A DNA stretch of 64,000 nucleotides, taken from contig CP053167.1 in assembly GCA_014607495.2 (NCBI GenBank), positions 6,634,001 to 6,698,000 of the forward strand. The letters run 5' to 3'. Below are positions 45,881 through 56,423 of the stretch, piece after piece. The notes beneath the pieces are model-generated. The model did not search any database. It was given only the letters and a program-made list of their open reading frames with translations, and was not told the origin of the DNA. The position numbers were made by a program, and so were the translations under genes. Within the stretch, counting starts at the first letter, position 1. Each line of letters begins with the position of its first letter. This DNA is from Carposina sasakii (lineage: Eukaryota > Arthropoda > Insecta > Lepidoptera > Carposinidae).

Positions 45881-46897
45881 TGTATAAATAAACCATATAC
45901 CTATACTTACTTATTATAAACGTAGAGTATGAATGTCATCTTATTCCGAAGATAGTTCATTTCTGTTTACACCTTAGAATAAATTTATTCTTTCTCTACG
46001 CTAAGTTAGACAAACGCATAGATATTTAACTCATAATCATCATCCTCTCATACTTAACTCAACTTTAGGGAAATATGGCTGGTTTTCGGTACCATAATAA
46101 ATGAATTAAGTAATTTTGTGACTTTTAAAATGGAAAAAGAGCAATAGTTTGCGATTTAATACCAAATATTAAAATAAACTATAGAACGTTTCGATAAGTT
46201 TGCGAGCTTCTCTGTTGCTCGTAAAATTGTTGCACTGACTTAAACCTCCTGCACATTTCGTCGATTATGCTGTTTTACATAAAACGCTATATTTCCATAA
46301 CTTAAACCATACAAAATACGCATGGCAACAGTGTAAAATCAAGCTCGCGATCTCGCCAAAACGGGCATATTGTGCCGTATTTAAATAGAGAAATTGTATG
46401 AATTTCGATTTGCAACATTGTCATACAATACAATACTCTTTACAATGATGATAAAGCAATGCAATTCATAAAGAGTAATAGTTATAACATTGCATTAGCA
46501 TCGTTATGACGAATGAAAAGAAGATGCTTGTATATTGTCGAAGTGTAATATTTCCAAGGTACGAGGAATATCCCTTAAGTAGGTATATCACATTATATTC
46601 ATTTTAGACCAATCGATTGAAATATCTCATTCAAACGTTATTACGAGTAACAAACATCTCTGTCCAAGACCAAAATTTTTTGGGACAACAATTTATATAT
46701 ATTTAACCATGTACCTATCAAATAACTGAATTATAATCCTCGAAGGTCTCAAGGGCCTCTTAATCTTGGCTACAGCCTGATGCACGCCTCCCAAAGGACC
46801 GGGACTCAGTGAGGTAGTCTCGTGAATTAAAACAAAACTACCTGATTTGTAAATCATATTGGTATACATTAAATATATATATTATATTATCGTCTTG
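45881..46897. other. No gene seen
   Basis: AT-rich. At 46185-46240 a remnant (TTTCGATAAG, GCTCGTAAAATTGTTGC) is shared with about 29568-29640 and 48845-48900. Confidence 0.4.
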
Positions 46898-47310
46898 TAT
46901 GGATCTTAATGCTGGGCCGTAAAGAAGAAGGATGAAAATCAACTGCATGTAAGGAAGATGAGAATGTTGAGATAGATATGTGGAGTTACAAGAATGGATA
47001 AAATAAGAAATGAGTATATAAGAGGAAGTTTAAAAGTTGCGCCGATCACCAACTAGTTACGAAGTAACCGTTTGTCTCGGTACGGGCATGTAAAGCGACG
47101 GAATGAAAAGCATATTTTACAGACAGCGTTGTGCATGAGTGTGGACGGATATAACGGAAGAGGTAGACTAAACAAGTGTTGGATGGACTGTGTGAGAGAG
47201 GATATGCGTGTACTGAGAGTGACCAATGAGATGACGGATGATAGGCATGAATGGAAGAAAAGTACATATTGCGCCGACCCCAAATAAATGGAAACAGGGC
47301 AGGAAGATAA
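46898..47310 (+). pseudogene. RTE LINE C-terminal fragment with three stops
   Basis: One continuous frame, 46898-47287, keeps the end of an RTE reverse transcriptase: Y-G-S-stop-C-W-A-V-K-K-K-D-E-N, M-R-M-L-R, G-V-T-R-M-D-K-I-R-N-E-Y-I-R-G-S-L-K-V-A-P, R-Y-G-H-V-K-R-R-N-E-K-H, G-R-G-R-L-N-K-C-W-M-D-C-V-R-E-D-M-R-V, and Y-C-A-D-P-K-stop. Stops sit at 46907, about 46973 and about 47048; the first replaces a Glu normal in this motif (GAA to TAA). No frameshift. The 3' end GGGCAGGAAGATAATAAG is a decayed GAT tail. 5' truncated, so the polymerase domain is missing. Inactive. Confidence 0.85.
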
Positions 47311-47327
47311 TAAGTTTACGTTATAAA

Positions 47328-47452
47328 ACACACGACTGTGTCCGAAATGGGGTATCCAGTACTGTCAATAAAGGATGTCGCTCAGCCACGTTCAGTATAG
47401 CAGGGACATATGTAAGCTAGCTTATCGCCTAAGAGAATGCCCGAGCTCCTAA
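47328..47452 (+). repeat. U1 repeat
   Basis: CACACGACTGTGTCCGAAAT, GTCGCTCAGCCACGTTCAG and TTATCGCCTAAGAGAATGCC. Directly follows the RTE fragment. Confidence 0.7.
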
Positions 47453-47740
47453 ATTGTAAATCAATGTCACCTAAAATTTAAACAATAATTTTATTTGTTA
47501 CAATCACCTACCTATTAAGTCCTTTTTAATGGAAGCTTGGAATTCCTATAACAAAAACTTTTTATTGAATAACAACGAAACAATAATAATTCAGTTGTTT
47601 TCTTTTACATTAATGTGATGACGTCTTAAATTTATTTTTAATTCGACAATGTAGGGTCAGCAAAAAAGTAATTCAAAATAATGTATCCGCGAGTAACAGC
47701 AGAGTACCCTGCTATAGCAGTCTAAATGCATAGTAGGTAT

Positions 47741-47886
47741 ACAAGGAAATATACCCGAAATGAGGTAAATTCATAAGGGAGATCACACAGCTACGTGCAG
47801 GGACTGATGTAAATGTTCAGCGACAACTCACTGACAAGTTGCTTGTTTCTCTCCTGAGAGAGCATTCCTTAGTCGACTCTTAAGAC
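47741..47886 (+). repeat. U1 repeat
   Basis: ATACCCGAAATGAGGTAAAT, GATCACACAGCTACGTGCAG, CTGACAAGTTGCTTG and CCTTAGTCGACTCTTA. Confidence 0.65.
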
Positions 47887-47941
47887 TTGAAATATATTAT
47901 GTGTGATTCATTTATTTGAAATTATTTAATAGTTTCTTATA

Positions 47942-48199
47942 CAGGGTGTAACAAAAAGGGTATGTTAAGCGAAAAGCTATATAAACAGCCCACTATCATT
48001 ATGGAGAACCTATTTCCAAAATTTGAGACTCGAAGTCGTATGTATATTTATTTTTAAAGATTGTATGAACATTCCCGTGTTGTTTAGGAATTCTCTATAC
48101 TATATGGAAAAATTAACATGCGATTTCGAGTCTGAAATTCTGTGGGTAGTTTCCTTTTAGTGGGCTTTTCGCTCAACATACCCCTTTTGTTACATCCTG
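47942..48199. mobile_element. MITE-A, full (258 bp), TA flanks
   Basis: CAGGGTGTAACAAAAAGGGT at the left; the right tip has one change (ACATCCTG). TA at 47940-47941 and 48200-48201. The arms pair over about 105 bp around a loop of about 50. Subfamily with TTGTTTAGGAATTCTC in the centre. Confidence 0.9.
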
Positions 48200-48650
48200 T
48201 ATATTTGGATTTGATCTGTGATGCATATTCACAAATTGTCGAATTATTTTTTTACGCATGCTGGCAATAAGCTTAAAAGTTTATGTTCTGAGTTGAAAAT
48301 ATATGGAAATATAGTGTGATCAGAATCACTCAGTAGAAGAACTTCCACTTAACTCCAAATAATTAGGTAAATTTTATCCGTGGCTGCTTAAATTATACCT
48401 ACTAATACATGCTAACTATTAAAATATCAAAATGGTTCTGCTATCGCTACAGCAGCGGCAATACAATCATCAAATGAGAATATAACTGACAATTAGATTA
48501 TCGTCTCGAAATCGCTTCGTCATAGCTTCGGCATTGTCTGCGGGCGAGCACTCCGTGTACAAGAGAAAATTATTTCTCTTGTCGACTACTTGTTTTGCTG
48601 ACGTTACTGAGATACTGTGTTGGTCAATCAATTACAACATTTACACCTTA

Positions 48651-48772
48651 TCGTCTTCAGCCTATTGCAGTCCACTGCTGGACGTAGGCCTCCCCCAGGG
48701 CACACCACAAGGCTACTGCCACAGGGGGGTTTTGCCCATAGTCACCACGCTGGTCAGGCGGGTTGGTGACCG
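48651..48772 (-). mobile_element. RTS SINE, 5'-truncated
   Basis: GTCTTCAGCCTATTGCAGTC to AGGCGGGTTGGTGACCG; good match to the last 120 bp of the full copies. Confidence 0.85.
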
Positions 48773-49107
48773 TCCATTATTCTCAACATAGCTAGGCAGA
48801 AGTCATTTAGCGATTTCATTAAATAACGTGATGAAGTCTACTTATCGTTTCGGTAAGTTTTCGAACATTGCTGTTGCGTACCACTGAATTTATTTTATGC
48901 ACGGATGGAGGAAGATTCGCATCAGGCAGGCAGCTGGCAGTATCAAACAAACCGAATCCTTGTCAATATGAGTTTCGAGAGGAAAACCATTTTGCATCGA
49001 CCCCATGAAATACTGTTGAGGCCAGGAAGATGATGTTGCTCGTGTGATTAATCAATAGATTAACTATATTTATATATTTATAAATGGCAAATTAAATTTG
49101 TTATTGG

Positions 49108-49190
49108 TCAGATAGCTTATCTGAAGGATAAATTTCTTTAACTTGATCAAAATAGAGACATGGTGAACTTTATCCTTCACTGATCTGATC
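49108..49190. repeat. Hairpin repeat HP6, remnant
   Basis: TCAGATAGCTTATCTGAAGG and CTTGATCAAAATAGAGACAT resemble 60652-60756; the arms GAAGGATAAA and TTTATCCTTC still oppose each other. Confidence 0.5.
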
Positions 49191-49469
49191 ATTGGAACAA
49201 TCGACGCCATTATTACAGCACATTACGAATCTTTAAAAACGAAAGTGTCTGACAAAAAATTTGTAACACATTAAAGCCATAATTTAAGATAAGTGTGCCT
49301 ACAAGCTATAATAATTTGCATTAATACCTTACATAACACTAAGTTTCATACAATCGTTCCCGTGGACGAGATGAGAACTAACATTTTCGCATACAAATTC
49401 TATATTATGCACAAAACAACTAGCGCCGCCGTTAGGAACTGTTTGGTGAAACGCACTCTAATAGGTGTA

Positions 49470-49545
49470 AAGCGCAGGCGGGATTCGAACCCGCGGTCTG
49501 ACCCTGGGTCATCTCACGTAATTGATTAACTGCACGAGGTTCCAT
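49470..49545 (-). mobile_element. tRNA-like remnant (B box only)
   Basis: On the minus strand, GACCGCGGGTTCGAATCCCG fits a T-arm with B box and GTGCAGTTAATCAATTACG could be a D-arm, but no full cloverleaf is evident. Probably the head of a SINE. tRNAscan would decide. Confidence 0.4.
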
Positions 49546-50320
49546 ACATTAACATAAGATAATGCTTAACCTCTGACATTGATTTTAAAATTTCACATCA
49601 GCTGTATAAGTGTACAACTTTAATCTTGGTTGGATGTGTTAGTTCTGAATGCTATCGTTTGTTTTTATTAAATAAAGTTTGATTATGTAATATTTTCTTT
49701 ATTATTTCACGTTCATTATCGGTAAAATGCATCAAAGTGATTTCATTTCAAAAGTTAAATTGTTAATACTTATATTACACCATGAACTGACTACCAACAT
49801 ACCGTCAATGTTACAGAAAAAACAGGGAAAATTTCACATTTTCATTTCCCATACAAATTTCAGGAGAAAAAACGAAATATTACTATATTGGAATAACGTT
49901 ATACGAAAATACTACTAATAAGGAAAAATATTCACTAAAACCTCTTACATCAATGAAACAAATCATCAAATCTCGCTGCCCAACCTTTCAAAGCCCCTTT
50001 GCGAGTGGTCAAGTAGTAACTTGAACTTTTTGTACTCAGACAATGGATTTTGACCTCCGCTTTAAAATGGATGTTGAGTGCTTGTTGAATTATTATTGTT
50101 TATTTTTTACTGCTGAGTGCTTAGAACGTGATTACGGGGCAAGGCTGTGTTGACATAGGTTTATATAGTAATTAGATATTTGTCTAGAATCATACTTAGA
50201 ACACTCTGTTATACATACATGATTGTTACATACCTAGTACCTATAGTCACATCCAAAGGTTGGCCAGAAATGTCCTTATCACCTTTCATTACTCTATTTT
50301 ACTTTATTATTTCCTATTTC
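49546..50320. other. No gene seen
   Basis: AT-rich; a 63-residue frame at 49727-49918 is not called. Confidence 0.4.
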
Positions 50321-50890
50321 GCAATCTGCTAGACGTAGGCTTTCCCAATGCACCCCACAAAGCTACTACCTTTGGGGGGTTTTTGCCCATAGTTACCCAC
50401 CACGCTGGGCAAGCGGGTTGATGATCGCAGTGGGTTTTTCGTGGACTATGTTATCAATAACTGATTTTTTCCATTTTCTTTATTAATAATTTTATTATAT
50501 ATAATATCTTTACTAAGATAAATTTATAAAAATACTTCTCCATTAATATAATCCGTTAGGATATGGTTGATCGTTTCATCTTTAAACATTGTGCTGAGGG
50601 ATTCAGCTTTGTTTGCCGAGATTTGGCTAGTGTATAGCTATCGGGATGAAGAATAACGTTGCCAATATGTAATTTAGAAAAGAGATGGTGAAATTCGTCA
50701 TCCGAGTAATTGACCCGGTGGCTTAGTGGTTATAGCAGCTGGCACGGTTTACAGCGGTCGTGGGTTCGATTCCCACTCGGGTGAAGAATTTTTTCCATTT
50801 TCTTTATTAATAATTTTATAATAACTGAGGCGGCTGCTGCCCATCTCCCGGAAAACCTTAAATAGCCTCTTACGATACCCACGGGTAAAC
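50321..50890 (-). mobile_element. RTS SINE, old copy split by a TRM insertion
   Basis: Part one 50321-50455 (AGACGTAGGCTTTCCCAATG, GGGGGGTTTTTGCCCATAG, GCAAGCGGGTTGATGATCGC). Part two 50829-50890 (GGCGGCTGCTGCCCATCTCC, TTACGATACCCACGGG). Together they match 33983-34243 without loss. Confidence 0.85.
50465..50819 (+). mobile_element. TRM retroposon, copy 3, nested
   Basis: A 9-bp duplication AATAACTGA (50456-50464 and 50820-50828) bounds it. Order on the plus strand: a 3'-tail copy (about 50467-50497, TTTTCCATTTTCTTTATTAA), AT-rich linker, body from CTTCTCCATTAATATAATCC, tRNA-like module (A box GGCTTAGTGGTTATAGC, B box GGTTCGATTCC), and the same tail again at about 50789-50819. The repeated tail suggests a dimeric or template-jump transcript. 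Confidence 0.85.
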
Positions 50891-51394
50891 AACATTACCT
50901 ATATTTAGTGGGAATAAGAAAAGTAATCGAAACTTAACTTTTAAATGAAAAAAAAATATATATTTTTGCCTGCTATAGTTAATATTACTGCAATACAATG
51001 GAAAAGATATAGTCGACAGACTTGGCCGGTGACCTAGGAGTGATATTGTATCTTATTTTAAAGAAAAGTAAATATTTATACATAGTTATGTAGGTTGGTA
51101 GTCCGATGGAAGGCGGTAACTTGAAATAATGACCAGTTAAAAGCACCTAAAGAATATAATTAAGTTTCTCATATTCTAACCAAGTTAATTGTAAAAGTGA
51201 GCATAAACAATAGACTTGACATGGTCACAATGGTCACAATAGACACGGTGGTGGTCTGTAGTCTATGGACCACCGCAAAGGTGAACACACACGGTTTCTG
51301 TTTGATTAGCGTCTCATGTTTGCGCTTGACCAACGTTGGCGAGTATATGTGCGGTTTAAATGGATGTGGCTTTTTTATATTTCTAATTTAAGGG
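50891..51394. other. No gene seen
   Basis: One small hairpin (GGTGGTC / GACCACC, about 51250-51275); otherwise nothing. Confidence 0.4.
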
Positions 51395-51508
51395 TCTAAC
51401 CGAACTTGTACATCTCAACTATACCCTCAAAATTGGTCAGAAGTGGCACCATGTGGTTCTATCGGCCCTTGGTGCTCTGCCTACTCCGTAAGGGATAAAG
51501 GCGTGATT
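51395..51508 (+). repeat. U2 repeat, cut by MITE-B
   Basis: ACCGAACTTGTACATCTCAA to AAGGCGTGATTA. Where the TATG tail should follow, MITE-B begins. Confidence 0.7.
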
Positions 51509-51511
51509 ATA

Positions 51512-51872
51512 CAGGATGATTTTTGGTCATCAACGTTCCTGAAAACTACGGAATCTCCTCATCATTACGATCATTTTTCTCAATGGAAGCATACCTGGGA
51601 AGTGTGTGGTTTCCAAAATATTACGGTCCAAAGTTGAGAATATAGACTGCGTTTTTCTGCATAAATTCACATTGACGCGTGTAGTAAATTTTTTTCGCGG
51701 CAATTATTAATATCTGTCTATGAAAAAACTAGCATAAACATTGGACACTATAAATTTCGCCGGTCAAAAAATTTAAAAAAAAAATTCAAAAAAATTGAAA
51801 TCGTTTCCCAGCATTTTTTGCCATAAACTTATTGATGTACGTACCCTTCGTTAAGGGTGGCAACGAAAAAAT
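51512..51872. mobile_element. MITE-B, right end decayed
   Basis: Starts CAGGATGATTTTTGGTCATC after TA at 51510-51511, inserted into the U2 tail. Close to 26793-27162 throughout. The right terminus is replaced by GGTGGCAACGAAAAAA running into HP6. Confidence 0.8.
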
Positions 51873-51938
51873 AATAAAGTGGATGCTGTCTCTATCAATA
51901 TCAAGTTTTTGAGAAACACGTACCATGAACTTTATTCA
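51873..51938. repeat. Hairpin repeat HP6, diverged
   Basis: TAAAGTGGATGCTGTCTCTATC and ATCAAGTTTTTGAGAAACAC-like blocks match 60691-60756; the right arm is mutated. Confidence 0.5.
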
Positions 51939-51941
51939 TAA

Positions 51942-52055
51942 CTAGTGGACGCCCGCGACTTCGTCCGCGTGGACTAAAGGTCTCCTATAATATTTGTTCT
52001 CATATATCTTCCATGTACAGACTGCGACCCGTTACATTTTTATTATATGTATAGA
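51942..52055 (-). mobile_element. Helitron (Lep1-like), 114-bp internal-deletion form
   Basis: Minus strand A|TC...CTAG|T. The 5' part matches 11972 up to GGAGACCTTTA, then jumps to GTCCACGCGGACGAAGTCG and the 3' end. The whole middle is gone; the two sides share TA at the junction. Confidence 0.85.
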
Positions 52056-53053
52056 TAAAGGTTCTTAAATGATATTTAAAGAGCAATTTAAAATATTTTA
52101 TAGGATTCCTTAAAAAAATCAAATTTTACAAAAAAAGATTTTCCCACAACTCTTCATGCATCTCGGTAACTGGTACTTCACGTAAACATTTCGTAAGCGA
52201 GTCCGATTGTGGAGTTGTCGAGTAGTACTCATTGTCAAGAGCGAGCAGTGCCAACTTTCACGGGTTGTAAAGTTTCCAATTGTAACGTTAGTTTTATTGT
52301 GTTGGTACCTTGTATTGTAGTACTAACGAGTGACCGCAACTTTATAGTATGCCTATGTGTTATTCTGATGTATACATCCATAATACATACATAAACGTGG
52401 CTGTAGTATTTCGTCCATGATCCTGCAGTTGTAGCTACTTACTTCGTTTCGGGAAAACAACGGTATTTATTCGCAGGCATGTGTATAGGTAAGTTAGATA
52501 TCTAACTAGTAATTCAGCGTAGATCTATTTAAAACCAATATCTTTCTCATTTGTAAAAACCAATGACTCGATCGAAGTTCCCACATTGTAAAAGCATCAT
52601 AAGCAACAGTAAGGAAAAAAACTGGACGCAACTGAAAGTAAATTAATGATGAAATTGTGCAAAATTACATCTAAACTGAGTCCATAAATCAAAATAAAAA
52701 AGTTACAGATGATAGTTACTCGAAGCACTTCCGAAATGTACTTTATAACTGCTACCAAAGTTTGATCATGAAGTAGAGACAAGATGGAGTTGTTCTAATG
52801 ATGTTTGATCCTTACTTACACATTACCTATTTACCTAATCATAGACTTCGTTAAATTCTCTAAAAACACGCTACATAGAAGCTTCCTATATTGGAAGAAA
52901 GGTTCCATGATAAAAACTAGTACTTATGCATTATACGAATCTTTATAATAAAAAATTATAAGTAGTGCTAAGTATTTTAATATGGTATTTCTTTTCAATT
53001 TTCGTGTTTGGCAATATTTTCTTTTTCCTAAATATAGATAATAATCTCTACAG
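52056..53053. other. No gene seen
   Basis: AT-rich, with a pyrimidine-rich tract at about 52985-53030. Confidence 0.4.
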
Positions 53054-53147
53054 TAAAGGGAAAATTGTAACCAGTGCGGAAGAGCGGCCTATCAACAACA
53101 AGAAGACTGCGATCACACCTCCCAGTTATTTCGGCTTCACGTTTTGA
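53054..53147 (+). other. Exon-like block ending in a stop (weak)
   Basis: A good acceptor (CTCTACAG, to 53053) follows a pyrimidine tract. The open frame then runs 30 codons to TGA at 53145-53147, with K-I-V-T-S-A-E-E-R-P-I-N-N-K-K-T and P-P-S-Y-F-G-F-T-F at the end. Its codons (AAC AAC AAG AAG, ATC, CTCCC) are GC-rich against an AT-rich background, as in real lepidopteran exons. No poly(A) signal AATAAA in the next 250 bp. Y-F-G-F also occurs near the N-terminus of integrin alpha chains, but the frame stops at once, so I give no name. Confidence 0.2.
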
Positions 53148-53156
53148 CCTCAGAAC

Positions 53157-53176
53157 TATCGATTCTAGAATCGATA
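53157..53176. promoter_or_regulatory. 20-bp palindrome with DRE-like halves
   Basis: TATCGATTCTAGAATCGATA is a perfect palindrome; each half has ATCGAT, close to the DREF/BEAF-type TATCGATA. Function unknown. Confidence 0.35.
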
Positions 53177-53389
53177 AAAACTATAATCGATGGTTAGCGA
53201 TGAACGATTTATATCGAATAGCTGACACTACGGCTTCAATAGACACATCAGTTGTCAATCAACTGTGAGGAATTAACTTACGCTTGATCGCGATAGTGTG
53301 GGAGCATGCCGGGGAAATTATACTACCATTTCTTACTTGTATTAGCAGTAAATGTGTGATATATACTCGTATAGTGTTTGTGTTATATA

Positions 53390-53649
53390 CAGGGTGTAAC
53401 AGAAAGGGTATGTTAAGTGAAAAGCTATGTAAATAGCCCACTATAGAGAACCTATTTCCAAAATTTGAGACTCGAAATCACATTTTTATTTTTCAAGATT
53501 GTATGAAAATTCCTGAGATATTTAAAAATTCTCCATACTATCGGGGAAAATAAACATGTGATTTCGAGTCTCAAATTTTGTGAATAGGTTCTCTACAGTG
53601 GGCTATTTACATAGCTTTTTGCTTAACATACCCTTTTTGTTACACCCTG
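53390..53649. mobile_element. MITE-A, full (260 bp), TA flanks
   Basis: CAGGGTGTAACAGAAAGGGT at the left and CAGGGTGTAACAAAAAGGGT inward from the right. The arms pair for about 105 bp with few mismatches. Central AGATATTTAAAAATTCTC defines a subfamily with 56686-56945. Confidence 0.92.
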
Positions 53650-54340
53650 TATAGTTAGTGAATTACACTTCAAAAGATTAGTTTTATGTATTAGCAAACT
53701 ATGAGTGATAAAAATAACATGAAGTATTACAAATAAACACTTGTTTATTCAAAACAATCTTTTTTTTTTTATTAAACATTTCGATGAGAAATTTCGCAGA
53801 CAATGATTGATAATTATTATTTTGGTTAAAAATAAAATATTACTTTAGTTTTTGTCCTCATCATATGGAAAATAATAATACATGCATGCGTTGATTTGTT
53901 AGATAGTTAACTCAGGGTTTTTACTAATCGTAAAATTTCCTGCTGGCACATTGTCTAGAATTAAAGTAGGTAAAAATCATAGCAAAATACAGTACAGAGG
54001 ATAGTTCTTATGTATCATAACTAAATACTTAACAATAACGAAATTATGGGTGTATAAAAATATATGTTAATATAATGTACTTATTGAGAAAATAACTTTA
54101 TCTTACATAAATATTAAAAGTTTGAATGTTTCCAAATAATCTAAAATTTAATATCACGAGTTCTGACAAAGTTAGTAAAGTTTTTTTTTATACCCAGTTA
54201 ACTTTTTCAAATCTCATGAGATTTTAGATCTATCTCCCTTACTATTCAGAACTATAACCTTGGAACAACAATTCCTTTTATTAAATTTTTAAGGCAAAAC
54301 ATCCACCCCAAGCTGTAACATTATAAGCATTATAATTTAT
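53650..54340. other. No gene seen
   Basis: Very AT-rich, with T and A runs. Confidence 0.4.
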
Positions 54341-54440
54341 ACATAGACACGTCGTTGTTCCTGAAACGGGGTAGCCAAAACTGTAAGATCATTGAGGAGA
54401 TGCCACAACCACTTTTATTATAGATGGTCATCGCCAAAAT
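54341..54440 (+). repeat. U1 repeat, first half
   Basis: TCCTGAAACGGGGTAGCCAA, TTGAGGAGATGCCACAACC. An ATAAATAAATAAATA tract lies nearby (54503-54520). Confidence 0.65.
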
Positions 54441-54832
54441 GTCCGGGGTTTTTGAAGTTTTTGCCCTGTGTCCGTAATTAACCTGATGGCAGCCCTATGC
54501 ATAAGTAAATAAATAAATAATGTTTAAATTGCTGACTGTACCTCATTGATAGCTATTAAGAGCGAGAAAATAACGGTCACTGGAACGACTGCTTTAAGAA
54601 ACCTGTCAATTTCATTGTTATAACGTTAAAGGTAATTTTGAATACAGACATACATCTTTAAATAGTTTTACATTGATGCTGATGAATATTGCATAAATAC
54701 CTACCTTTTATACGTGAATTGAACGTAATTAGATAATCATGTAAATAAATTTACATTGTGTACATATTCGCAAAAAATGGGAAAAACTTACATGATGATA
54801 TTAATATTGTAATAAAATTATTATGTGGTAGT

Positions 54833-54945
54833 GTACTCGCGAGTACATGGCGCATGCGCGAGATGCGCGTGGAGGCCGGGCGCGATCTGCGCACGGAATT
54901 TTTACTTACCACCGAGCGTTCGCCATTACGCGACGCATTCAATTA
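54833..54945. other. CpG-rich island with palindrome and minus-strand splice donor
   Basis: GTACTCGCGAGTAC (54833-54846) is a perfect palindrome, followed by about 90 bp dense in GCGC. On the minus strand, ATG at 54926-54924 is followed after 14 bases by GTAAGT (54909-54904), as at the end of a first coding exon. Too short to prove anything. Confidence 0.2.
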
Positions 54946-55170
54946 TTATTTTATTTTGTCTTTTAATGTAAAACTAGTGATTAAAGCATATAAACACCAT
55001 ATATCAAGGTTAATATTAATCTACTACATAACAGGTAGGATTTAACAATTGCTGTATTTTGTAATTTTAAATTATGCTGGGTAGGTACCTATTCGTGGGT
55101 ACGTTGTTCGCTACATAATATGTGATGGAAACCCAAATCTTTACATACATAATAATTGTAAAGAGCTACT

Positions 55171-55728
55171 GTGGTTACCTGGGGCTTCACTGGAATTCCT
55201 CCATCAGCCCCCCTAGCATGACCACGCATCGAGGATATCGTATCGTATCGTCTCTATACAAAATTCAACATGGCGGCTATATTTATCGTATTTTGTCAGG
55301 CAAAATGTCGATAAATCGGTTTATTTTTATCATATCGTGTTTCGCTGGTCATGCTACTTGGGCGGGAGGGCAAATTTTTGAGCCGAAACGCAGCCCCTAA
55401 CGAATCGCGGTGTGAAGCAATATATACTTATCGCTTGAGTAATAAGGTATATTTTAGCATGCATCGGTCGCGAGTATAACAGTATAAAAACAAATATCTG
55501 TCTCGTGCTGAAATGTGTCTAATTACGTCATCGTAAAGTAATTACTGCTTTGTTCTGAGCGTCTACAACGGTTCCGTTTCGGCTTCGTTCCGGCTCAAGA
55601 CTTTTCGAGAATCGGCCATCAGAGCTGCATTTCCTTCCGCGCATGTAGTAAAAGTTGACCAAAAAACTCTGAAGCATGCTTTCATGCTATGAGCTAGCAA
55701 CTTATCACTGATTATGGTCGCCATAATA
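55171..55728 (-). repeat. U1 repeat split by a 408-bp insertion
   Basis: Left part GGGGCTTCACTGGAATTCC to 55207; right part AGCTGCATTTCCTTCCGCGC to GAGCTAGCAACTTATCACTG. CCATCAG stands on both sides of the insert (55201-55207, 55616-55622). Confidence 0.75.
55208..55615. mobile_element. Insertion carrying the GCATGACC core
   Basis: A 7-bp duplication bounds 408 bp. The left 150 bp hold the core (TAGCATGACC at 55214 to GGTCATGCTA at 55356) shared with 10495-10641. The remaining 260 bp have no match in the window and no inverted partner at the outer right end (TTTTCGAGAATCGG). Class unknown. Confidence 0.65.
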
Positions 55729-55800
55729 TAAATAATATAATATAAATAATATAATATGTATATAATATAAATAATATAATATGTATATAATATGTATGTG
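55724..55800. repeat. AT-rich tandem (TATAAATAATATAA)
   Basis: Units TAAATAATATAA and TGTATATAATATAA in tandem, degenerate microsatellite. Confidence 0.75.
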
Positions 55801-55894
55801 TGTAGTGATAATTTGATTGTGCCTACAGTACGAAAACAATGACTATACTTTCAATTTAGATAAATTAGATGATCTTCAAGTTCAAATAGATATA

Positions 55895-56154
55895 CAGGAT
55901 GTAACAGAAAGGGTATGTTAACCGAAAAGCTATGTAAATAGCCCACTATAGAGATCCTATTTCCAAAATTTGAGACTCGAAATCACATTTTTATTTTTCA
56001 AGATTGTATGGACATTCCAGAGTTGTTTCGGAATTCTTCATACTATCTGGAAAAATAAAAATGTGAATATGAGTCTGAAATTTTGGAAATAGGATCTCTA
56101 TAGTGGGCTATTTACATAGCTTTTCGCTTACTATACCCTTTCTGTTACATCCTG
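55895..56154. mobile_element. MITE-A, full (260 bp), TA flanks
   Basis: CAGGATGTAACAGAAAGGGT at the left and the same read inward from the right; both tips carry the same change from the other copies, so the pair evolved together. Centre like 47942 (GAGTTGTTTCGGAATTC). Confidence 0.9.
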
Positions 56155-56423
56155 TATAATACCTATTACCATCCCAGTATTTCAAAATGATTACAGATTA
56201 TAGTCTGAGCAGGTCGGCCGTCACACATTATGTTGGTACACTGCAGTAATAAATATAAATAATCATAACAATCAATTAGAACGATTACGATAGACGGACA
56301 GATGAACTTTCAGTTTTATGCAGAGCTGCGAATAGGTTAGAGTCGCGTTGAAAGCAAAATATAGGTACATAGAGATAAATTGTGGATGCGACTGTTCATG
56401 TTATGTCAGCTTTGTTTGATATA

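Noticed and set aside
50725..50785. Functional tRNA gene
   Set aside because: A and B boxes are good but the anticodon arm does not fold properly, and the same module repeats in other TRM copies.
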